A DNA stretch of 50,289 nucleotides from an uncultured Arthrobacter sp. (GCF_902805515.1 NZ_CADCTE010000046.1:1-50289), one strand, 5' to 3'; shown: positions 1 through 11,650, counted from the stretch's first letter. Numbers and translations: made by a program. Notes: a model not told the origin generated them from the sequence alone.

Positions 1-1
1 C

Positions 2-1645
<1,644 letters not shown>

Positions 1646-1680
1646 GGCCCTTCCTCCCCGGTTGGTGGGAGACTTGGAGT

Positions 1681-2427
1681 ATGTCCAAAATGTCAGCCCG
1701 TACCTACCGTGCCGAAGGCGTGGTGCTGCGGACCTACAAGCTGGGAGAGGCGGACCGCATCATCGTGCTGCTGACCCGGGAGCACGGGCAGGTGCGCGCC
1801 GTCGCCAAGGGTGTGCGGCGCACCAGCAGCAAGTTCGGATCCCGGCTTGAGCCGTTCATGGCCGTGGACCTGCAGCTTGCCTCCGGGCGGAACCTCGATG
1901 TGATCACGCAGGCGCAGACCAAGGGCGCCTACGGGCACGGCATCGCGGCCGATTACGGGCGCTACACGGCGGCGGCCGCCATTGCCGAGACGGCCGAGCG
2001 CCTCACCGACACCGACGGCGAGGCCGCCAGCGCCCAGTACGGCCTGGTCGCCGGCGCGTTCTCCGCGCTCAGCCGCGGGCTGCACCCCTCCGAGCTGATC
2101 CTCGATTCCTACCTGCTGCGGGCCCTGGCCACGGCCGGCTGGGCGCCGAGCTTCACCGACTGCGCCCGGTGCGGAGAACCCGGTCCGCACTCGGCGTTCT
2201 CGGCGCCCCTCGGCGGGGCCGTGTGCTCCACCTGCAGGCCGCCCGGGTCGGCGTCGCCGGCGCCCGGCACCATGGAGCTGCTGGCAGCCCTGCTGTCGGG
2301 GGACTGGACCGCCGCCGATGCCTCCGAGAACCCGGCCCGCCGCGAGGCGGCCGGGCTCGTGGCGGTGTATCTTCAATGGCACCTTGAGCGGGCCGTGAAA
2401 TCCCTTCGACATGTGGAGCGTGTGTGA
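1681..2427 (+). CDS. recO: DNA repair protein RecO
   Basis: Recombination mediator that works with RecF and RecR to load RecA on gapped DNA. The 248-residue product opens with the OB-fold sequence [20 protein letters not shown] and carries a zinc-finger pair, C161-x2-C164 and C182-x2-C185, as in the family. I start it at ATG 1681; the frame stays open upstream to 1531, but that stretch overlaps leuA and has no RecO similarity. The stop overlaps the GTG of uppS by 4 bases (GTGA), so the two are translationally coupled; the recO-uppS order is common in actinobacteria. Confidence 0.95.
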   Translation: MSKMSARTYRAEGVVLRTYKLGEADRIIVLLTREHGQVRAVAKGVRRTSSKFGSRLEPFMAVDLQLASGRNLDVITQAQTKGAYGHGIAADYGRYTAAAAIAETAERLTDTDGEAASAQYGLVAGAFSALSRGLHPSELILDSYLLRALATAGWAPSFTDCARCGEPGPHSAFSAPLGGAVCSTCRPPGSASPAPGTMELLAALLSGDWTAADASENPARREAAGLVAVYLQWHLERAVKSLRHVERV

Positions 2428-3233
2428 CCCCGAACCGAACCCCTTCCCCGTCGCCGACGGCACCCTGGCCGCACCCGAGCGGGGCGCGGCCTCCGCGCCT
2501 GCCCGCCGAGCTGGTGCCGCGGCACGTCGCCATCGTGATGGACGGGAACGGACGCTGGGCCAACGAGCGCGGCCTGCCGCGCACCGAAGGGCACCGGGCG
2601 GGGGAGGCCGCGCTGCTCGACGTCATGGCCGGGGCCATCGAGATCGGCGTCCAGCACGTGTCCGTGTACGCCTTCTCCACCGAGAACTGGAAGCGCTCCC
2701 CGGAGGAGGTGCGCTTCCTGATGGGCTTCAGCAAGGACGTGCTGCGCCGGCAGCGCGACCAGCTCAACGAGTGGGGCGTGCGCATCCGCTGGGCCGGACG
2801 GCGGCCGCGCCTGTGGCGCTCGGTGATCGCAGAACTCGAAGAGGCCGAGGAACAGACCCGGGGCAACTCGACATGCACGCTCACCATGTGCGTGAACTAC
2901 GGCGGCCGGGCGGAGATCGCCGACGCGGCGCGGGCCATCGCCGAGGAGGTGGCCGCGGGGAACCTCCGGGCGTCCTCGGTGAACGAAAAGACCATCCAGC
3001 GCTTCCTCGACGAACCCGACCTGCCCGACGTCGACCTCTTCCTGCGCACCTCCGGCGAGCAGCGGCTTTCGAACTTTATGCTGTGGCAGTCCGCGTACGC
3101 CGAGATGGTCTTCATGAACACGCTGTGGCCCGACGTGGACCGGCGGACCCTGTGGCGGGCCATCGAGGAGTATGCCTCCCGCGACCGCCGCTACGGAGGC
3201 GCCGTCGACGCCGCCGCGGGCCTGCCCGCCTGA
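2424..3233 (+). CDS. uppS: Z-type isoprenyl diphosphate synthase (undecaprenyl/decaprenyl)
   Basis: Cis-prenyltransferase that extends an allylic diphosphate with isopentenyl diphosphate to make the polyprenyl carrier lipid for cell-wall synthesis. Seen in 269 residues: [13 protein letters not shown] with catalytic D40, the EGHR motif, [13 protein letters not shown], and the C-terminal [11 protein letters not shown] block that binds substrate and Mg. The first 30 residues are a Pro-rich, poorly conserved extension. GTG start overlaps the recO stop by 4 bases. Whether the chain is C50 or C55 cannot be told from sequence; mycobacterial relatives beside recO make decaprenyl diphosphate. Confidence 0.94.
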   Translation: MTPNRTPSPSPTAPWPHPSGARPPRLPAELVPRHVAIVMDGNGRWANERGLPRTEGHRAGEAALLDVMAGAIEIGVQHVSVYAFSTENWKRSPEEVRFLMGFSKDVLRRQRDQLNEWGVRIRWAGRRPRLWRSVIAELEEAEEQTRGNSTCTLTMCVNYGGRAEIADAARAIAEEVAAGNLRASSVNEKTIQRFLDEPDLPDVDLFLRTSGEQRLSNFMLWQSAYAEMVFMNTLWPDVDRRTLWRAIEEYASRDRRYGGAVDAAAGLPA

Positions 3234-3284
3234 CGTCCGCCCGCTTCAGACCCGCCCGCCTGGCACCTTCCTGACGCCCGGCCC

Positions 3285-4343
3285 TTACCCCTGCGCGGCG
3301 GGGCCGGTGCACCGCAGCCAGCGGTCGAGTTCGGCATAGACCTCGGCGCGCACCTCTCGGCGGGACAGCAGGACGTCGTGAAGGGCGCCGTCGAACCGGG
3401 AAAGGGTGACCCGGCGGCCCAGACCGGTGGCCCGGCGGACCATCACCGACACGTCGAGGATGCTGTCCGCTTCGAGCATCGCCGAACTCCAGGTGGGGCT
3501 GACCGCCGAGCGGGCCGAGGCGAGCACCAGCACCGGCACCTCGAGGGACAGGCCCCGGGCGACGGCTGCGTGGCCGGAGAGCACCGCGGTGAGCCACCCG
3601 GCCCGGATCGGGAAGCCGAACTCGGGGCGCCACCGCCGGTCAAGGTTCCACTCTCCATCGGCCTCACTGCTGATGCTCCGCCAGTAGTAGCCGAACTCGG
3701 GCAGCCGCAGGCGCGCCTTGGGGCGGAACCTCACGAGGGGTTCGAGCAGGCCCTGGGTGGTGTTGCGGAACAGCGCGCTGCCCTGGGTGTCGAGCCAGGG
3801 GCTGTTGAGGATCAGGGACGCGACCCGGCCGGGATGCCGGTCCGCCCACAACACGGCCGTCAGGGCGCCGGTCGAGTGGGCCATCAGATTCAGCTCCACC
3901 GCCGCCCCGGGCCCGTGGCGCGCCTGGATCTCCTCCTGCACCGCGGCGAGGGCCGCGTCGAGGTCCGAGTCATACTCCCGCAGGTCCCGCACGTACCCCG
4001 GCGTCTGCCACTCCCGCAGGCTCCTGCCGTACTTGCGCAGGTCGAGGGCAAAGAACTCGATGCCCCGCTCCGCGCAGAACTCGGCCAGTTCGGTGTGGAA
4101 GAAGTAGTCACTCCACCCGTGGAGGTAGAGCAGGGCCGGAATCCGCCGCGGCTCCGGGGTCCGGCCGGAGGCCCGGGACAGCGCTGCCCCGAGGGCCCGG
4201 CGGAAGCGGGCCGCGGGCCGCCGGACGGGCGCGCGGTGGGCGACGAGCGTCGCGCAGCAGGGCCCCTCCTCGTCGGGCTCAAGATCGAGTGTGAGCCTGC
4301 TGTAGGCCGGGCCGAGGTGGTCGGGCTCCCACGTTCTCTCCAT
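3285..4343 (-). CDS. alpha/beta hydrolase, serine lysophospholipase-like
   Basis: 352-residue alpha/beta-hydrolase. Seen: LLYLHGWSDYFFH (strand and oxyanion turn), an LDLRKYGRS segment, the nucleophile elbow AHSTGA with S157, and a late ALHDVLLS giving catalytic H322. The elbow has Ala where GxSxG usually has Gly. It resembles monoacylglycerol lipase/lysophospholipase-type proteins; the substrate is unknown. It is convergent with uppS (51-base gap) and divergent from pyrD. No signal peptide is seen, so it is probably cytosolic. Confidence 0.8.
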   Translation of the reverse strand: MERTWEPDHLGPAYSRLTLDLEPDEEGPCCATLVAHRAPVRRPAARFRRALGAALSRASGRTPEPRRIPALLYLHGWSDYFFHTELAEFCAERGIEFFALDLRKYGRSLREWQTPGYVRDLREYDSDLDAALAAVQEEIQARHGPGAAVELNLMAHSTGALTAVLWADRHPGRVASLILNSPWLDTQGSALFRNTTQGLLEPLVRFRPKARLRLPEFGYYWRSISSEADGEWNLDRRWRPEFGFPIRAGWLTAVLSGHAAVARGLSLEVPVLVLASARSAVSPTWSSAMLEADSILDVSVMVRRATGLGRRVTLSRFDGALHDVLLSRREVRAEVYAELDRWLRCTGPAAQG

Positions 4344-4412
4344 TGCCCCCGGTTCTTCCGAAAAATGCCGCCCGAGTTGTTCGGGCGGCTGTCCTCATGG
4401 GAACTTTAGAGC

Positions 4413-5492
4413 ATGCAGATCTATCCGGCCTTCTTCCGCCTCGCCTTCTCCCGCATGGACGCGGAGCGCGCGCACCGGATCGGCTTCGGGCTGATCCGGC
4501 TGGCGGACCGGACGCCGGCCGGCTGGCTGCTGCGGCGCTACTCCAGCCCGCACGCCGACCTGCAGACCACCGCCTTCGGCGTCGTGTTCCCCTCACCGTT
4601 CGGCCTGGCCGCCGGCTTCGACAAGGGCGGCCACGGCATTTCGGCGCTGACGGCCCTGGGCTTCGGGCACATCGAGGTCGGGACCGTCACCGGCCGGGCG
4701 CAGCCCGGCAATCCGAAGCCGCGCCTGTTCCGCCTTGAGGCCGACCGCGCGGTCATCAACCGGATGGGCTTCAACAACGACGGCGCGGCCGCCGTGGCCC
4801 CCCGGCTCGCCGCGGCACGGACCCGGCTCGAGCGCACCTACCGCTCGAACCGCCCCATCATCGGGGTGAATATCGGCAAGACCAAGGCCGTCGACCTCGC
4901 CGACGCCGTCGGTGACTTCCTGCTCAGCACCGAGGCGGTGGCGCCGGCGGCCGACTACCTCGTCGTCAACGTCAGTTCGCCCAACACCCCGGGCCTGCGG
5001 CTGCTGCAGAACGTCGAATCGCTGCGCCCGCTCCTGAACGCGGTGCGTGCCACGGCCGACGAGGCGGCGGGCCGGCATGTGCCCCTGCTCGTGAAGATCG
5101 CTCCGGACCTGATGGACTCCGACATCGACGACATCGCCGCCCTGGCCCTCGACCTGAAGCTCGACGGCATCGTGGCCACCAATACGACCATCACCCGCAG
5201 CGGACTCACCACCGATGACGCCACCGTGATGTCGAAGGGTGTCGGCGGGCTGAGCGGTGCGCCCCTGAAGCAGCGCTCCCTCGAGGTGCTCAAGCGCCTC
5301 CGGGCCGCCGCCGGGGAGGACCTTGCCATCGTGTCGGTGGGCGGGGTGGAGACCGCCGGGGATGTCCTTGAACGGCTCGACGCCGGCGCCACCCTGGTCC
5401 AGGGCTACACCGCCTTCCTCTATGAGGGTCCGCTGTGGGCGGCGCGGATCAACCGCGGACTAGCCCGGGCCTTCCGCAGCCGCCGGGACTGA
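4413..5492 (+). CDS. pyrD: dihydroorotate dehydrogenase (quinone), class 2
   Basis: Oxidises dihydroorotate to orotate in pyrimidine synthesis and passes electrons to the menaquinone pool at the membrane face. The 359-residue length, the N-terminal amphipathic extension (YPAFFRLAFSRMDAERAH), FGLAAGFDKGG, GFNNDG and NVSSPNTPGLR with the catalytic Ser of class 2 enzymes are all present; VSVGGVETAGDV and GYTAFLYEGP form the FMN phosphate site. Start at ATG 4413. The 14 bases just before it (4399-4412) nearly match a stretch upstream of ctaE. A perfect palindrome downstream probably ends the transcript. Confidence 0.95.
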   Translation: MQIYPAFFRLAFSRMDAERAHRIGFGLIRLADRTPAGWLLRRYSSPHADLQTTAFGVVFPSPFGLAAGFDKGGHGISALTALGFGHIEVGTVTGRAQPGNPKPRLFRLEADRAVINRMGFNNDGAAAVAPRLAAARTRLERTYRSNRPIIGVNIGKTKAVDLADAVGDFLLSTEAVAPAADYLVVNVSSPNTPGLRLLQNVESLRPLLNAVRATADEAAGRHVPLLVKIAPDLMDSDIDDIAALALDLKLDGIVATNTTITRSGLTTDDATVMSKGVGGLSGAPLKQRSLEVLKRLRAAAGEDLAIVSVGGVETAGDVLERLDAGATLVQGYTAFLYEGPLWAARINRGLARAFRSRRD

Positions 5493-5539
5493 ACAACTCC
5501 CAACTTGAAGAACCGCCCGAATCAAACAACCGCTTAAGC

Positions 5540-5580
5540 AACCGCGCCCGATCCCTGCAGGGATCGGGCGCGGTTATTTG
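5540..5580. terminator. 36-bp perfect palindrome, probable bidirectional terminator
   Basis: Bases 5540-5575 read the same on both strands, centred on CTGCAG, and are followed by TTATTTGGG. It lies between the convergent ends of pyrD and the DUF3043 gene, so it can end both transcripts. The T tract is short. Confidence 0.75.
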
Positions 5581-5632
5581 GGTCTTGGGTGCAGGCGCGG
5601 GGCGCCGGGCCGGACCCGGCCGGACCTGCCGG

Positions 5633-6226
5633 CTAGACGGGGTAGTCCCCGCGCTTGACCTGGGGCTTGGGCAGCCGCAGCCGGCGCAGCTGCAGGGCGC
5701 GCGTCACCCCGTACCAGAGGTCACCCGCGTTGGGTGCCCCGAATTTCGCCGTGAGGCGCTTCTTCAGCGTGCGGCGCAGGAGGAAGCAGTCGACGATTAC
5801 GGCCATAATCAGCACCCAGAACCCGAGCAGCACGGCGCTCTGTACCTCGACGGTCTGGATGAAGCTGAGCACGACGAAGACGAGCGCGGCGATCATGAGG
5901 AACTCGCCGAGGTTCCAGCGGGCGTCGACGAACTGCCGGATGTAGCGGCGGTTCGGGCCCTTGTCCCGCAGCGGCAGGTACCGCTCCTCGCCGGTGTTCA
6001 GGGCCTCGCGGATGCGCAGGCGCTGCTCGGCGGCGGCGTTGCGGCTCTGGCTGCGCGCCGCCCGGCGGTCCTCGGGAACCAGCGGCCGCTTGCGGGCGGC
6101 CTGCTGGACACTGCGCTTCGGGGTGGGCGCGCCCTTGCCGGCGCTACGCTGACGGTCCTCCCGCTCGCGGCTCGCGCGGTCAATGACATCCTGGGCCACG
6201 GGGGCGTCTTTCTTTCGTCCAAACAC
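5633..6226 (-). CDS. DUF3043 membrane protein
   Basis: 197-residue protein of the actinobacterial DUF3043 family, function unknown. It has a basic, Arg/Lys-rich cytosolic N-terminus (MFGRKKDAPVAQDVIDR), the conserved RDKGPNRRYIRQFVDARWN block, two hydrophobic helices at about residues 107-125 and 130-150, and a basic tail. Start is GTG 6226, six bases after a TATCCT hexamer (plus coordinates 6233-6238), which suggests a leaderless mRNA. It is divergent from the dipeptidase gene. Confidence 0.88.
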   Translation of the reverse strand: MFGRKKDAPVAQDVIDRASREREDRQRSAGKGAPTPKRSVQQAARKRPLVPEDRRAARSQSRNAAAEQRLRIREALNTGEERYLPLRDKGPNRRYIRQFVDARWNLGEFLMIAALVFVVLSFIQTVEVQSAVLLGFWVLIMAVIVDCFLLRRTLKKRLTAKFGAPNAGDLWYGVTRALQLRRLRLPKPQVKRGDYPV

Positions 6227-6232
6227 CCCCTC

Positions 6233-6337
6233 AGGATACCTGTCAGACGGCCCTCACCTGTACGGGCAACCGCTTACGGGCGCGCTCCCGGGGACGCCCG
6301 CCCGGGGCTGCGGGGCGGGCAGGAGCGTGTGTAGGGT
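6233..6337. promoter_or_regulatory. divergent leaderless-type -10 boxes
   Basis: TATCCT on the minus strand (6233-6238) is 6 nt before the GTG of the DUF3043 gene, and TAGGGT on the plus strand (6332-6337) is 6 nt before the ATG of the dipeptidase. No clear -35 or ribosome binding site is seen for either. Confidence 0.55.
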
Positions 6338-6343
6338 CGAGAC

Positions 6344-7768
6344 ATGACTTCTCCCGAACCGGCCAACCCGCCGTCCGCCCTCTCCGACCACCCGGCGGAG
6401 GAGCTGCGCCGCAGCGTCTCCGCCGCCTTTCCCGCCACCGTCGACCAGCTCAAGGCCCTCGTCGGCATCCGGGGCATAGCCTGGGAGGCCTTCGACGCGA
6501 GCGAACTCGACCGCAGCGCCGAGGCCATCGCCGCACTGATCCGGAACTCCGGTGTCGAGGACGTGCAGATCCTGCGCGTCGACAACGACGGCGTCCCCGG
6601 CGGGCCAGCCGTCGTCGCCCGCCGCCCGGCCGCACCGGGCCAGCCGACGGTGCTGCTGTACGCGCACCACGACGTCCAGCCCCCGGGCGATCCGGACCTG
6701 TGGGAGAGCGACCCGTTCACCGCCGTCGAGCGCGACGGCCGCCTCTACGGCAGGGGAGCGGCCGACGACAAGGCAGGCGTCATGGCCCACGTCGGTGCCC
6801 TGCGCGCCCTCACCGAGGTGCTCGGCGACCGCTTCGGCGTTGGGGTCACCCTGTTCATCGAAGGGGAGGAGGAAGCCGGATCGCCGACCTTCCGCACCTT
6901 CCTGGAGACCCACCGCGACCTGCTGGAGGCTGACGTCATCGTCGTCGCGGACTCCAGCAACTGGAAGGTCGGCGTTCCGGCTTTGACCACCAGCCTCCGC
7001 GGCCTCGTCGACGGCACCATCGAGGTCCAGGTGCTCGACCACGCGGTCCACTCCGGAATGTTCGGCGGACCCGTCCTCGACGCGCCGACTCTCCTGGCGC
7101 GGCTGATCGCGACCTTCCACGACGACGCCGGCGACGTCGCCATCGCCGGCCTGGCCGGCGGCGACACCGCCACGGTCGACTATCGGGAAGAGGACTACCG
7201 GGCCGACAGTTCCGTCCTCGACGGGGTGCAGCTTGCGGGCACCGGCTCGATCGCCTCCCGCCTGTGGACCAAGCCCGCCCTGTCCATCATCGGCATGGAC
7301 ATGCCCAGCGTCGCGCTGTCCTCAAACACGCTCCTGCCGCGGGCCCGCGCCAAGTTCAGCCTCCGGCTTGCGCCCGGGCAGGACCCGGCGCAGGCGATGC
7401 AGGCCGTCCGGGCCCACGTGGAGGCCTCCGCACCCTTTGGCGCCCGCGTCACCTTCACCCCGGGCGAGACCGGCAGCCCGTTCTCGACAGATACCTCCGC
7501 GCCCGCGGCGCGGCTTGCCCTCGCCTCACTTGAGGAGGCCTGGGGCGTGGAGGCCGTGGAGGCGGGAATGGGCGGCTCCATCCCGTTCATCGCCGACCTG
7601 ACCGAACTCTTCCCGGCGGCCCAGATCCTGATCACCGGGGTGGAGGACCCGGATTCGCGGGCGCACAGCGCGAACGAATCCCTGCACCTTGCAGAGTTCG
7701 AGCGGGCCGTGCTCGCCGAGGCGCTGCTGCTCGCCCGCATCAACGCGGGCGGCCTCTCCGGCTCCTGA
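6344..7768 (+). CDS. M20-family dipeptidase
   Basis: Zinc-dependent exopeptidase of the M20/ArgE/carnosinase group that probably cleaves dipeptides in the cytosol. Seen in 474 residues: VLLYAHHDVQP (first zinc His), GRGAADDKAG (bridging Asp), EGEEEAGSP (general-base Glu pair), a lid/dimerisation domain in the middle, and a late GGSIPFI segment with RAHSANE carrying the last metal-ligand region. Start ATG 6344 sits 6 nt after TAGGGT. A strong hairpin follows the stop. The exact substrate cannot be read from sequence. Confidence 0.88.
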   Translation: MTSPEPANPPSALSDHPAEELRRSVSAAFPATVDQLKALVGIRGIAWEAFDASELDRSAEAIAALIRNSGVEDVQILRVDNDGVPGGPAVVARRPAAPGQPTVLLYAHHDVQPPGDPDLWESDPFTAVERDGRLYGRGAADDKAGVMAHVGALRALTEVLGDRFGVGVTLFIEGEEEAGSPTFRTFLETHRDLLEADVIVVADSSNWKVGVPALTTSLRGLVDGTIEVQVLDHAVHSGMFGGPVLDAPTLLARLIATFHDDAGDVAIAGLAGGDTATVDYREEDYRADSSVLDGVQLAGTGSIASRLWTKPALSIIGMDMPSVALSSNTLLPRARAKFSLRLAPGQDPAQAMQAVRAHVEASAPFGARVTFTPGETGSPFSTDTSAPAARLALASLEEAWGVEAVEAGMGGSIPFIADLTELFPAAQILITGVEDPDSRAHSANESLHLAEFERAVLAEALLLARINAGGLSGS

Positions 7769-7776
7769 CTGGAGCG

Positions 7777-7824
7777 CCCCTGCTCCTCCGCCGTGCGGCC
7801 GCCGCTGCGGCGGGGGAGCAGGGG
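7777..7824 (+). terminator. hairpin after dipeptidase gene
   Basis: CCCCTGCTCC (7777-7786) pairs with GGAGCAGGGG (7815-7824), and pairing continues inward for seven more base pairs with one wobble, giving a stem of 17 and a 14-base loop. There is no T tract. Confidence 0.65.
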
Positions 7825-7940
7825 TGTCAGCGCTCACGCGCCTCCGGTGTTAACTGCACGGGATGCGCGGCGTACCATGGAAGGGACTCCAGAACGCCGC
7901 AAGCGGTGTTCAGCAACGGATCCAGGCTAGGAGAGACACC

Positions 7941-8327
7941 ATGAGCACCACCACGCCAGAGACCACCACGGCCCCCGACGAGACGTCGGCCTCCCTTCCG
8001 GAGCACGAAGTGCAGCTTTCCGAGGTCGCCGCGGGCAAGGTGCGCAGCCTCCTGGAGCAGGAAGGCCGGACCGACCTCCGCCTCCGCGTGGCCGTCCAGC
8101 CCGGCGGCTGCTCCGGCCTGATCTACCAGCTCTACTTCGACGAGCGGGTCCTCGACGGCGACGCAGTCCGCGACTTTGACGGCGTTGAAGTAATCGTTGA
8201 CAAGATGAGCGTTCCCTACCTTTCCGGTGCCTCGATCGACTTCGAGGACACCATCTCCAAGCAGGGATTCACCATCGACAACCCGAACGCCGGCGGATCC
8301 TGCGCCTGTGGTGATTCCTTCCACTGA
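7941..8327 (+). CDS. erpA: iron-sulfur cluster insertion protein, ErpA/HesB family
   Basis: A-type carrier that passes Fe-S clusters to apoproteins. The 128-residue product has a low-complexity Thr/Ala N-terminus, then the A-type domain with the three cluster-binding Cys: GGCSGLIY and the C-terminal GGSCACGDSF. Start is ATG 7941, chosen because AGGAGAG lies 6 bases upstream; an in-frame ATG at 7863 is open but lacks similarity. It is next to the respiratory genes whose Rieske subunit needs an Fe-S cluster; that link is only contextual. Confidence 0.9.
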   Translation: MSTTTPETTTAPDETSASLPEHEVQLSEVAAGKVRSLLEQEGRTDLRLRVAVQPGGCSGLIYQLYFDERVLDGDAVRDFDGVEVIVDKMSVPYLSGASIDFEDTISKQGFTIDNPNAGGSCACGDSFH

Positions 8328-8341
8328 CCTGCGGTTTTGCG

Positions 8342-8380
8342 GGGCCCGTAGCACGCTGAAAGGCGCGCCACGGGCCCTTT
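8342..8380 (+). terminator. terminator after erpA
   Basis: GGGCCCGT (8342-8349) pairs with ACGGGCCC (8370-8377), followed by TTT. It separates erpA from the cta operon. Confidence 0.75.
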
Positions 8381-8415
8381 CGCATGTCACACGATGGCTT
8401 CGACGGCGGGTAAGC

Positions 8416-8430
8416 TCTACAGTGAGTAGT
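8416..8430. promoter_or_regulatory. TCTAC-N5-GTAGT dyad before ctaC
   Basis: TCTAC, five bases, GTAGT, 72 bases before the ctaC start. The exact palindromic form TCTAC-N5-GTAGA is found before qcrC (16873) and in the ctaE/trpD gap (17667). The right half runs into TAGTAAAACT, which could hold the -10 element. Candidate operator of a shared regulator. Confidence 0.5.
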
Positions 8431-8501
8431 AAAACTGGAGGGGCACCCCGAACTGCATCAGATCGCGGGTGGCAACGCACGTAGAAAAGGATGGTCCGTC
8501 T

Positions 8502-9371
8502 GTGAGTTCGCAGGACCGAACCGGCGGCAAGAGCGCCAGGATCGCAAAGATTTCCAGCATTTCGCTGGCCGGGGCGCTTTTGCTGTCCGGTTGTTCAACG
8601 GAAGCCCAGAATGGCTGGCTGCCGGGGGACAGGAACACCACCAACCACACCGGGCTGATCACCGACCTGTGGGTGAATTCATGGATCGCGGCCCTCGTGG
8701 TCGGCATCATCACCTGGGGCCTCATCATCTGGTGCATGGTCGCCTACCGGCGCCGGCGCAACGACACCGGCTACCCGCGCCAGCTCAGCTACAACCTGCC
8801 GCTCGAGATCTTCTACCTGACCATCCCGCTGTTCATGGTGCTGGTGTTCTTCTACTTCACCCAGCGCGACCAGGGCATCATCGACACCCGCGTTGAGGAC
8901 CCCGACGTGATCATCGACGTCCGCGGCAAGCAGTGGTCCTGGGACTTCAACTACGTGAAGCAGGACAAATACTCCACCGGAGTGCAGGCCGAGCTGACCG
9001 GCGAGCCCGGCATCCCGGACAAGCTGCCCACCCTCTACCTGCCGGTCAACCAGAGCGTCGAGCTCCAGCTGCGCGCCCGCGACGTCCAGCACTCCTTCTG
9101 GGTGCCGGCCTTCCTGCAGAAGCGCGACCTCTACCCGGGCCGCATCAACTACATCAACCTCACCCCCACCCAGGAGGGGACGTTTGATGGAAAGTGCGCC
9201 GAACTCTGCGGCCAGTACCACTCGGAAATGCTTTTCAACGTGGCAGTCGTCTCCCAGGAGGAGTTCGACGCCCGGATGGAAACCCTCGAGGACGGCCAGC
9301 TCGGCGACGAGTATGACCGCGACTCCTACCCGGACACCGACCCCGACTTTGACCCTGCCAGGAGCAGCTGA
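8502..9371 (+). CDS. ctaC: cytochrome c oxidase subunit II (aa3)
   Basis: Takes electrons from the bc1-bound cytochrome c through its CuA centre into the aa3 oxidase. The 289-residue lipoprotein has a signal ending in LLLSGC (lipobox Cys), two transmembrane helices, and a periplasmic cupredoxin domain with [11 protein letters not shown] and the CuA loop C232-AEL-C236-GQY-H240-SE-M243. Start at GTG 8502, preceded by AAAGGA; a GTG at 8469 is in frame and possible. The stop overlaps the ctaD ATG (TGATG). It lacks the cytochrome c domain of some oxidases, as expected for the actinobacterial bc1-aa3 supercomplex. Confidence 0.95.
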   Translation: MSSQDRTGGKSARIAKISSISLAGALLLSGCSTEAQNGWLPGDRNTTNHTGLITDLWVNSWIAALVVGIITWGLIIWCMVAYRRRRNDTGYPRQLSYNLPLEIFYLTIPLFMVLVFFYFTQRDQGIIDTRVEDPDVIIDVRGKQWSWDFNYVKQDKYSTGVQAELTGEPGIPDKLPTLYLPVNQSVELQLRARDVQHSFWVPAFLQKRDLYPGRINYINLTPTQEGTFDGKCAELCGQYHSEMLFNVAVVSQEEFDARMETLEDGQLGDEYDRDSYPDTDPDFDPARSS

Positions 9372-11098
9372 TGTCCACCTACGAATACACCCTTGAGGAA
9401 GCCGGCACAGTAGCCGCTCCACGCGTCGTACCGCGCTCCAAAGGCCGCATCGTCGTCAACTGGATCACCTCGACCGACCACAAGACCATCGGGTACATGT
9501 ACCTGATCGCCTCCTTCGTCTTCTTCTGCTTTGCCGGGGTCATGGCGCTGGTGATCCGGGCCGAGCTGTTCGAGCCCGGTCTGCAGATCCTGCAGACCAA
9601 GGAGCAGTACAACCAGCTGTTCACGATGCACGGCACGATCATGCTGCTGATGTTCGCCACCCCGCTGTTCGCCGGGTTCGCGAACGTCATCATGCCCCTG
9701 CAGATCGGCGCACCCGACGTCGCCTTCCCGCGCCTGAACGCGCTGGCGTTCTGGTTCTTCCTCTTCGGCAGCACCGTCGCCGTCTCCGGCTTCATCACCC
9801 CGCAGGGTGCCGCGTCCTTCGGCTGGTTCGCCTACACGCCGCTGTCGAGCACGACGTTCTCGCCGGGCGTCGGCGGGGACCTGTGGGTCTTCGGACTCGC
9901 CCTGTCCGGGTTCGGCACCATCCTCGGCTCGGTCAACTTCATCACCACGATCATCTGCATGCGCGCCCCGGGCATGACCATGTGGCGCATGCCGATCTTC
10001 ACCTGGAACACCCTGGTGACGGCCATCCTCGTTCTCATGGCGTTCCCCCCGCTGGCCGCCGCGCTGTTTGCCCTCGGTGCGGACCGCCGCTTCGGTGCCC
10101 ACATCTTCGACCCCGAGAACGGTGGCGCCATCCTCTGGCAGCACCTGTTCTGGTTCTTCGGGCACCCCGAGGTGTACATCATCGCCCTGCCGTTCTTCGG
10201 CATCGTCTCGGAGATCTTCCCGGTCTTCAGCCGCAAGCCGATCTTCGGCTACAAGGGCCTGGTCTACGCGACAATCGCCATCGCCGCCCTCTCGGTCACC
10301 GTGTGGGCCCACCACATGTACGTCACCGGTGCCGTGCTGCTTCCGTTCTTCGCCTTCATGACCATGCTCATCGCGGTCCCGACCGGCGTGAAGTTCTTCA
10401 ACTGGATCGGCACCATGTGGCGGGGATCCATCACCTTCGAAACCCCGATGCTGTGGAGCATCGGCTTCCTGGTGACGTTCCTCTTCGGTGGCCTGACCGG
10501 CATCATCCTGGCCTCGCCCCCGCTGGACTTCCACGTCTCTGACACTTACTTCGTGGTCGCACACTTCCACTACGTGGTCTTCGGCACCGTCGTCTTCGCG
10601 ATGTTCGCCGGCTTCTACTTCTGGTGGCCCAAGTTCACGGGCAAGATGCTCAACGAGCGCCTCGGCAAGATCCACTTCTGGCTTCTGTTCCTCGGCTTCC
10701 ACGGCACCTTCCTGATCCAGCACTGGCTGGGCGTCATCGGCATGCCGCGGCGTTACGCGGACTACCTGCCCGAGGACGGGTTCACAGCGATGAACCAGTT
10801 CTCGACCATCGCCTCGTTTGTACTGGGCGCCTCGCTGATCCCGTTCTTCTGGAACGTGTACATCACCTGGCGCACCGGCAAGAAGGTCGAAGTTGATGAC
10901 CCGTGGGGCTTCGGAGCCTCCCTCGAGTGGGCCACCTCCTGCCCGCCGCCGCGGCACAACTTCACCTCGCTGCCCCGGATCCGCTCGGAGCGCCCGGCGC
11001 TGGACCTGCACCACCCGGAACTCCAGCAGCAGCACACCGACGAATCCGCCGCCGGCAAGGTGCTCGGCTCCGCAGCCCGGAAGGACGCTACCCAGTGA
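9371..11098 (+). CDS. ctaD: cytochrome c oxidase subunit I (aa3)
   Basis: Catalytic heme-copper subunit that reduces O2 to water and pumps protons. The 575 residues contain twelve hydrophobic helices; seen are HGTIMLLMF (heme a ligand region), [17 protein letters not shown] with the CuB His, the cross-linked Tyr and the gating Glu, HHMYVTG with two more CuB His, and HFHYVVFG with the heme a3/a His pair. The start overlaps ctaC by one base and the stop overlaps ctaF by four, so the three are one operon. Confidence 0.97.
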   Translation: MSTYEYTLEEAGTVAAPRVVPRSKGRIVVNWITSTDHKTIGYMYLIASFVFFCFAGVMALVIRAELFEPGLQILQTKEQYNQLFTMHGTIMLLMFATPLFAGFANVIMPLQIGAPDVAFPRLNALAFWFFLFGSTVAVSGFITPQGAASFGWFAYTPLSSTTFSPGVGGDLWVFGLALSGFGTILGSVNFITTIICMRAPGMTMWRMPIFTWNTLVTAILVLMAFPPLAAALFALGADRRFGAHIFDPENGGAILWQHLFWFFGHPEVYIIALPFFGIVSEIFPVFSRKPIFGYKGLVYATIAIAALSVTVWAHHMYVTGAVLLPFFAFMTMLIAVPTGVKFFNWIGTMWRGSITFETPMLWSIGFLVTFLFGGLTGIILASPPLDFHVSDTYFVVAHFHYVVFGTVVFAMFAGFYFWWPKFTGKMLNERLGKIHFWLLFLGFHGTFLIQHWLGVIGMPRRYADYLPEDGFTAMNQFSTIASFVLGASLIPFFWNVYITWRTGKKVEVDDPWGFGASLEWATSCPPPRHNFTSLPRIRSERPALDLHHPELQQQHTDESAAGKVLGSAARKDATQ

Positions 11099-11496
11099 AA
11101 ATTGAGACACGCCTGTTCACCCTCCTTGCGCCGTTCTTCTTCCTGGTCGGCACCGTCTACGGGGTCCTCGTCGAATGGCAGGAGCCCGTAGGGTTCCTCG
11201 GGCTGTACCTGACCGGTGGCCTGGCCATCATGATCGGGTTCTACCTCGGCTTCACCGGCAAGAGGGTCGGCATGCGGCCGGAGGACCGGCTCGACGCCGA
11301 GATCCACGAAGGCTCCGGCGAGCAGGGTCACTTCAGCCCCTGGAGCTGGTGGCCCCTGTTCCTCGGCCTGTCTGCCGCCGCCGGATTCCTCGGACTGGCA
11401 GCCGGCTGGTGGATCCTCTACATCGGTCTTGGCTTCACCGTGATCGCCCTGGTCGGCTGGGTGTACGAGTACAGCCGCGGGGCACACGCCCACTAA
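11095..11496 (+). CDS. ctaF: cytochrome c oxidase subunit 4, actinobacterial type
   Basis: Small four-helix membrane subunit of the actinobacterial aa3 oxidase. The 133 residues begin [23 protein letters not shown] and contain the conserved [16 protein letters not shown] loop between helix pairs. Start is GTG 11095, within the ctaD stop (GTGA); the frame is open much further upstream but that stretch lies over ctaD. A strong terminator follows. Confidence 0.93.
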   Translation: MKIETRLFTLLAPFFFLVGTVYGVLVEWQEPVGFLGLYLTGGLAIMIGFYLGFTGKRVGMRPEDRLDAEIHEGSGEQGHFSPWSWWPLFLGLSAAAGFLGLAAGWWILYIGLGFTVIALVGWVYEYSRGAHAH

Positions 11497-11517
11497 GCTC
11501 CCAACCCCGCAGAACCC

Positions 11518-11551
11518 GAAGGACCCGCACCCCGGTGCGGGTCCTTCGGCG
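11518..11551 (+). terminator. terminator of ctaCDF
   Basis: Fourteen-base-pair perfect stem (11518-11531 with 11534-11547, GAAGGACCCGCACC and its complement), then GGCGTTT. Confidence 0.85.
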
Positions 11552-11650
11552 TTTCCGGGCACCGCCGCCGCGGAAGAATTTCGATAGACTCGGAACCACC
11601 CGGCGGTCGGCCGCCGGCCCCGAAACTACCACCATGGAAAGCTGGCAATT

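Noticed and set aside
9326..11110. 594-codon minus-strand frame
   Set aside because: Antisense shadow of ctaD, low-complexity Gly/Arg/Glu composition.
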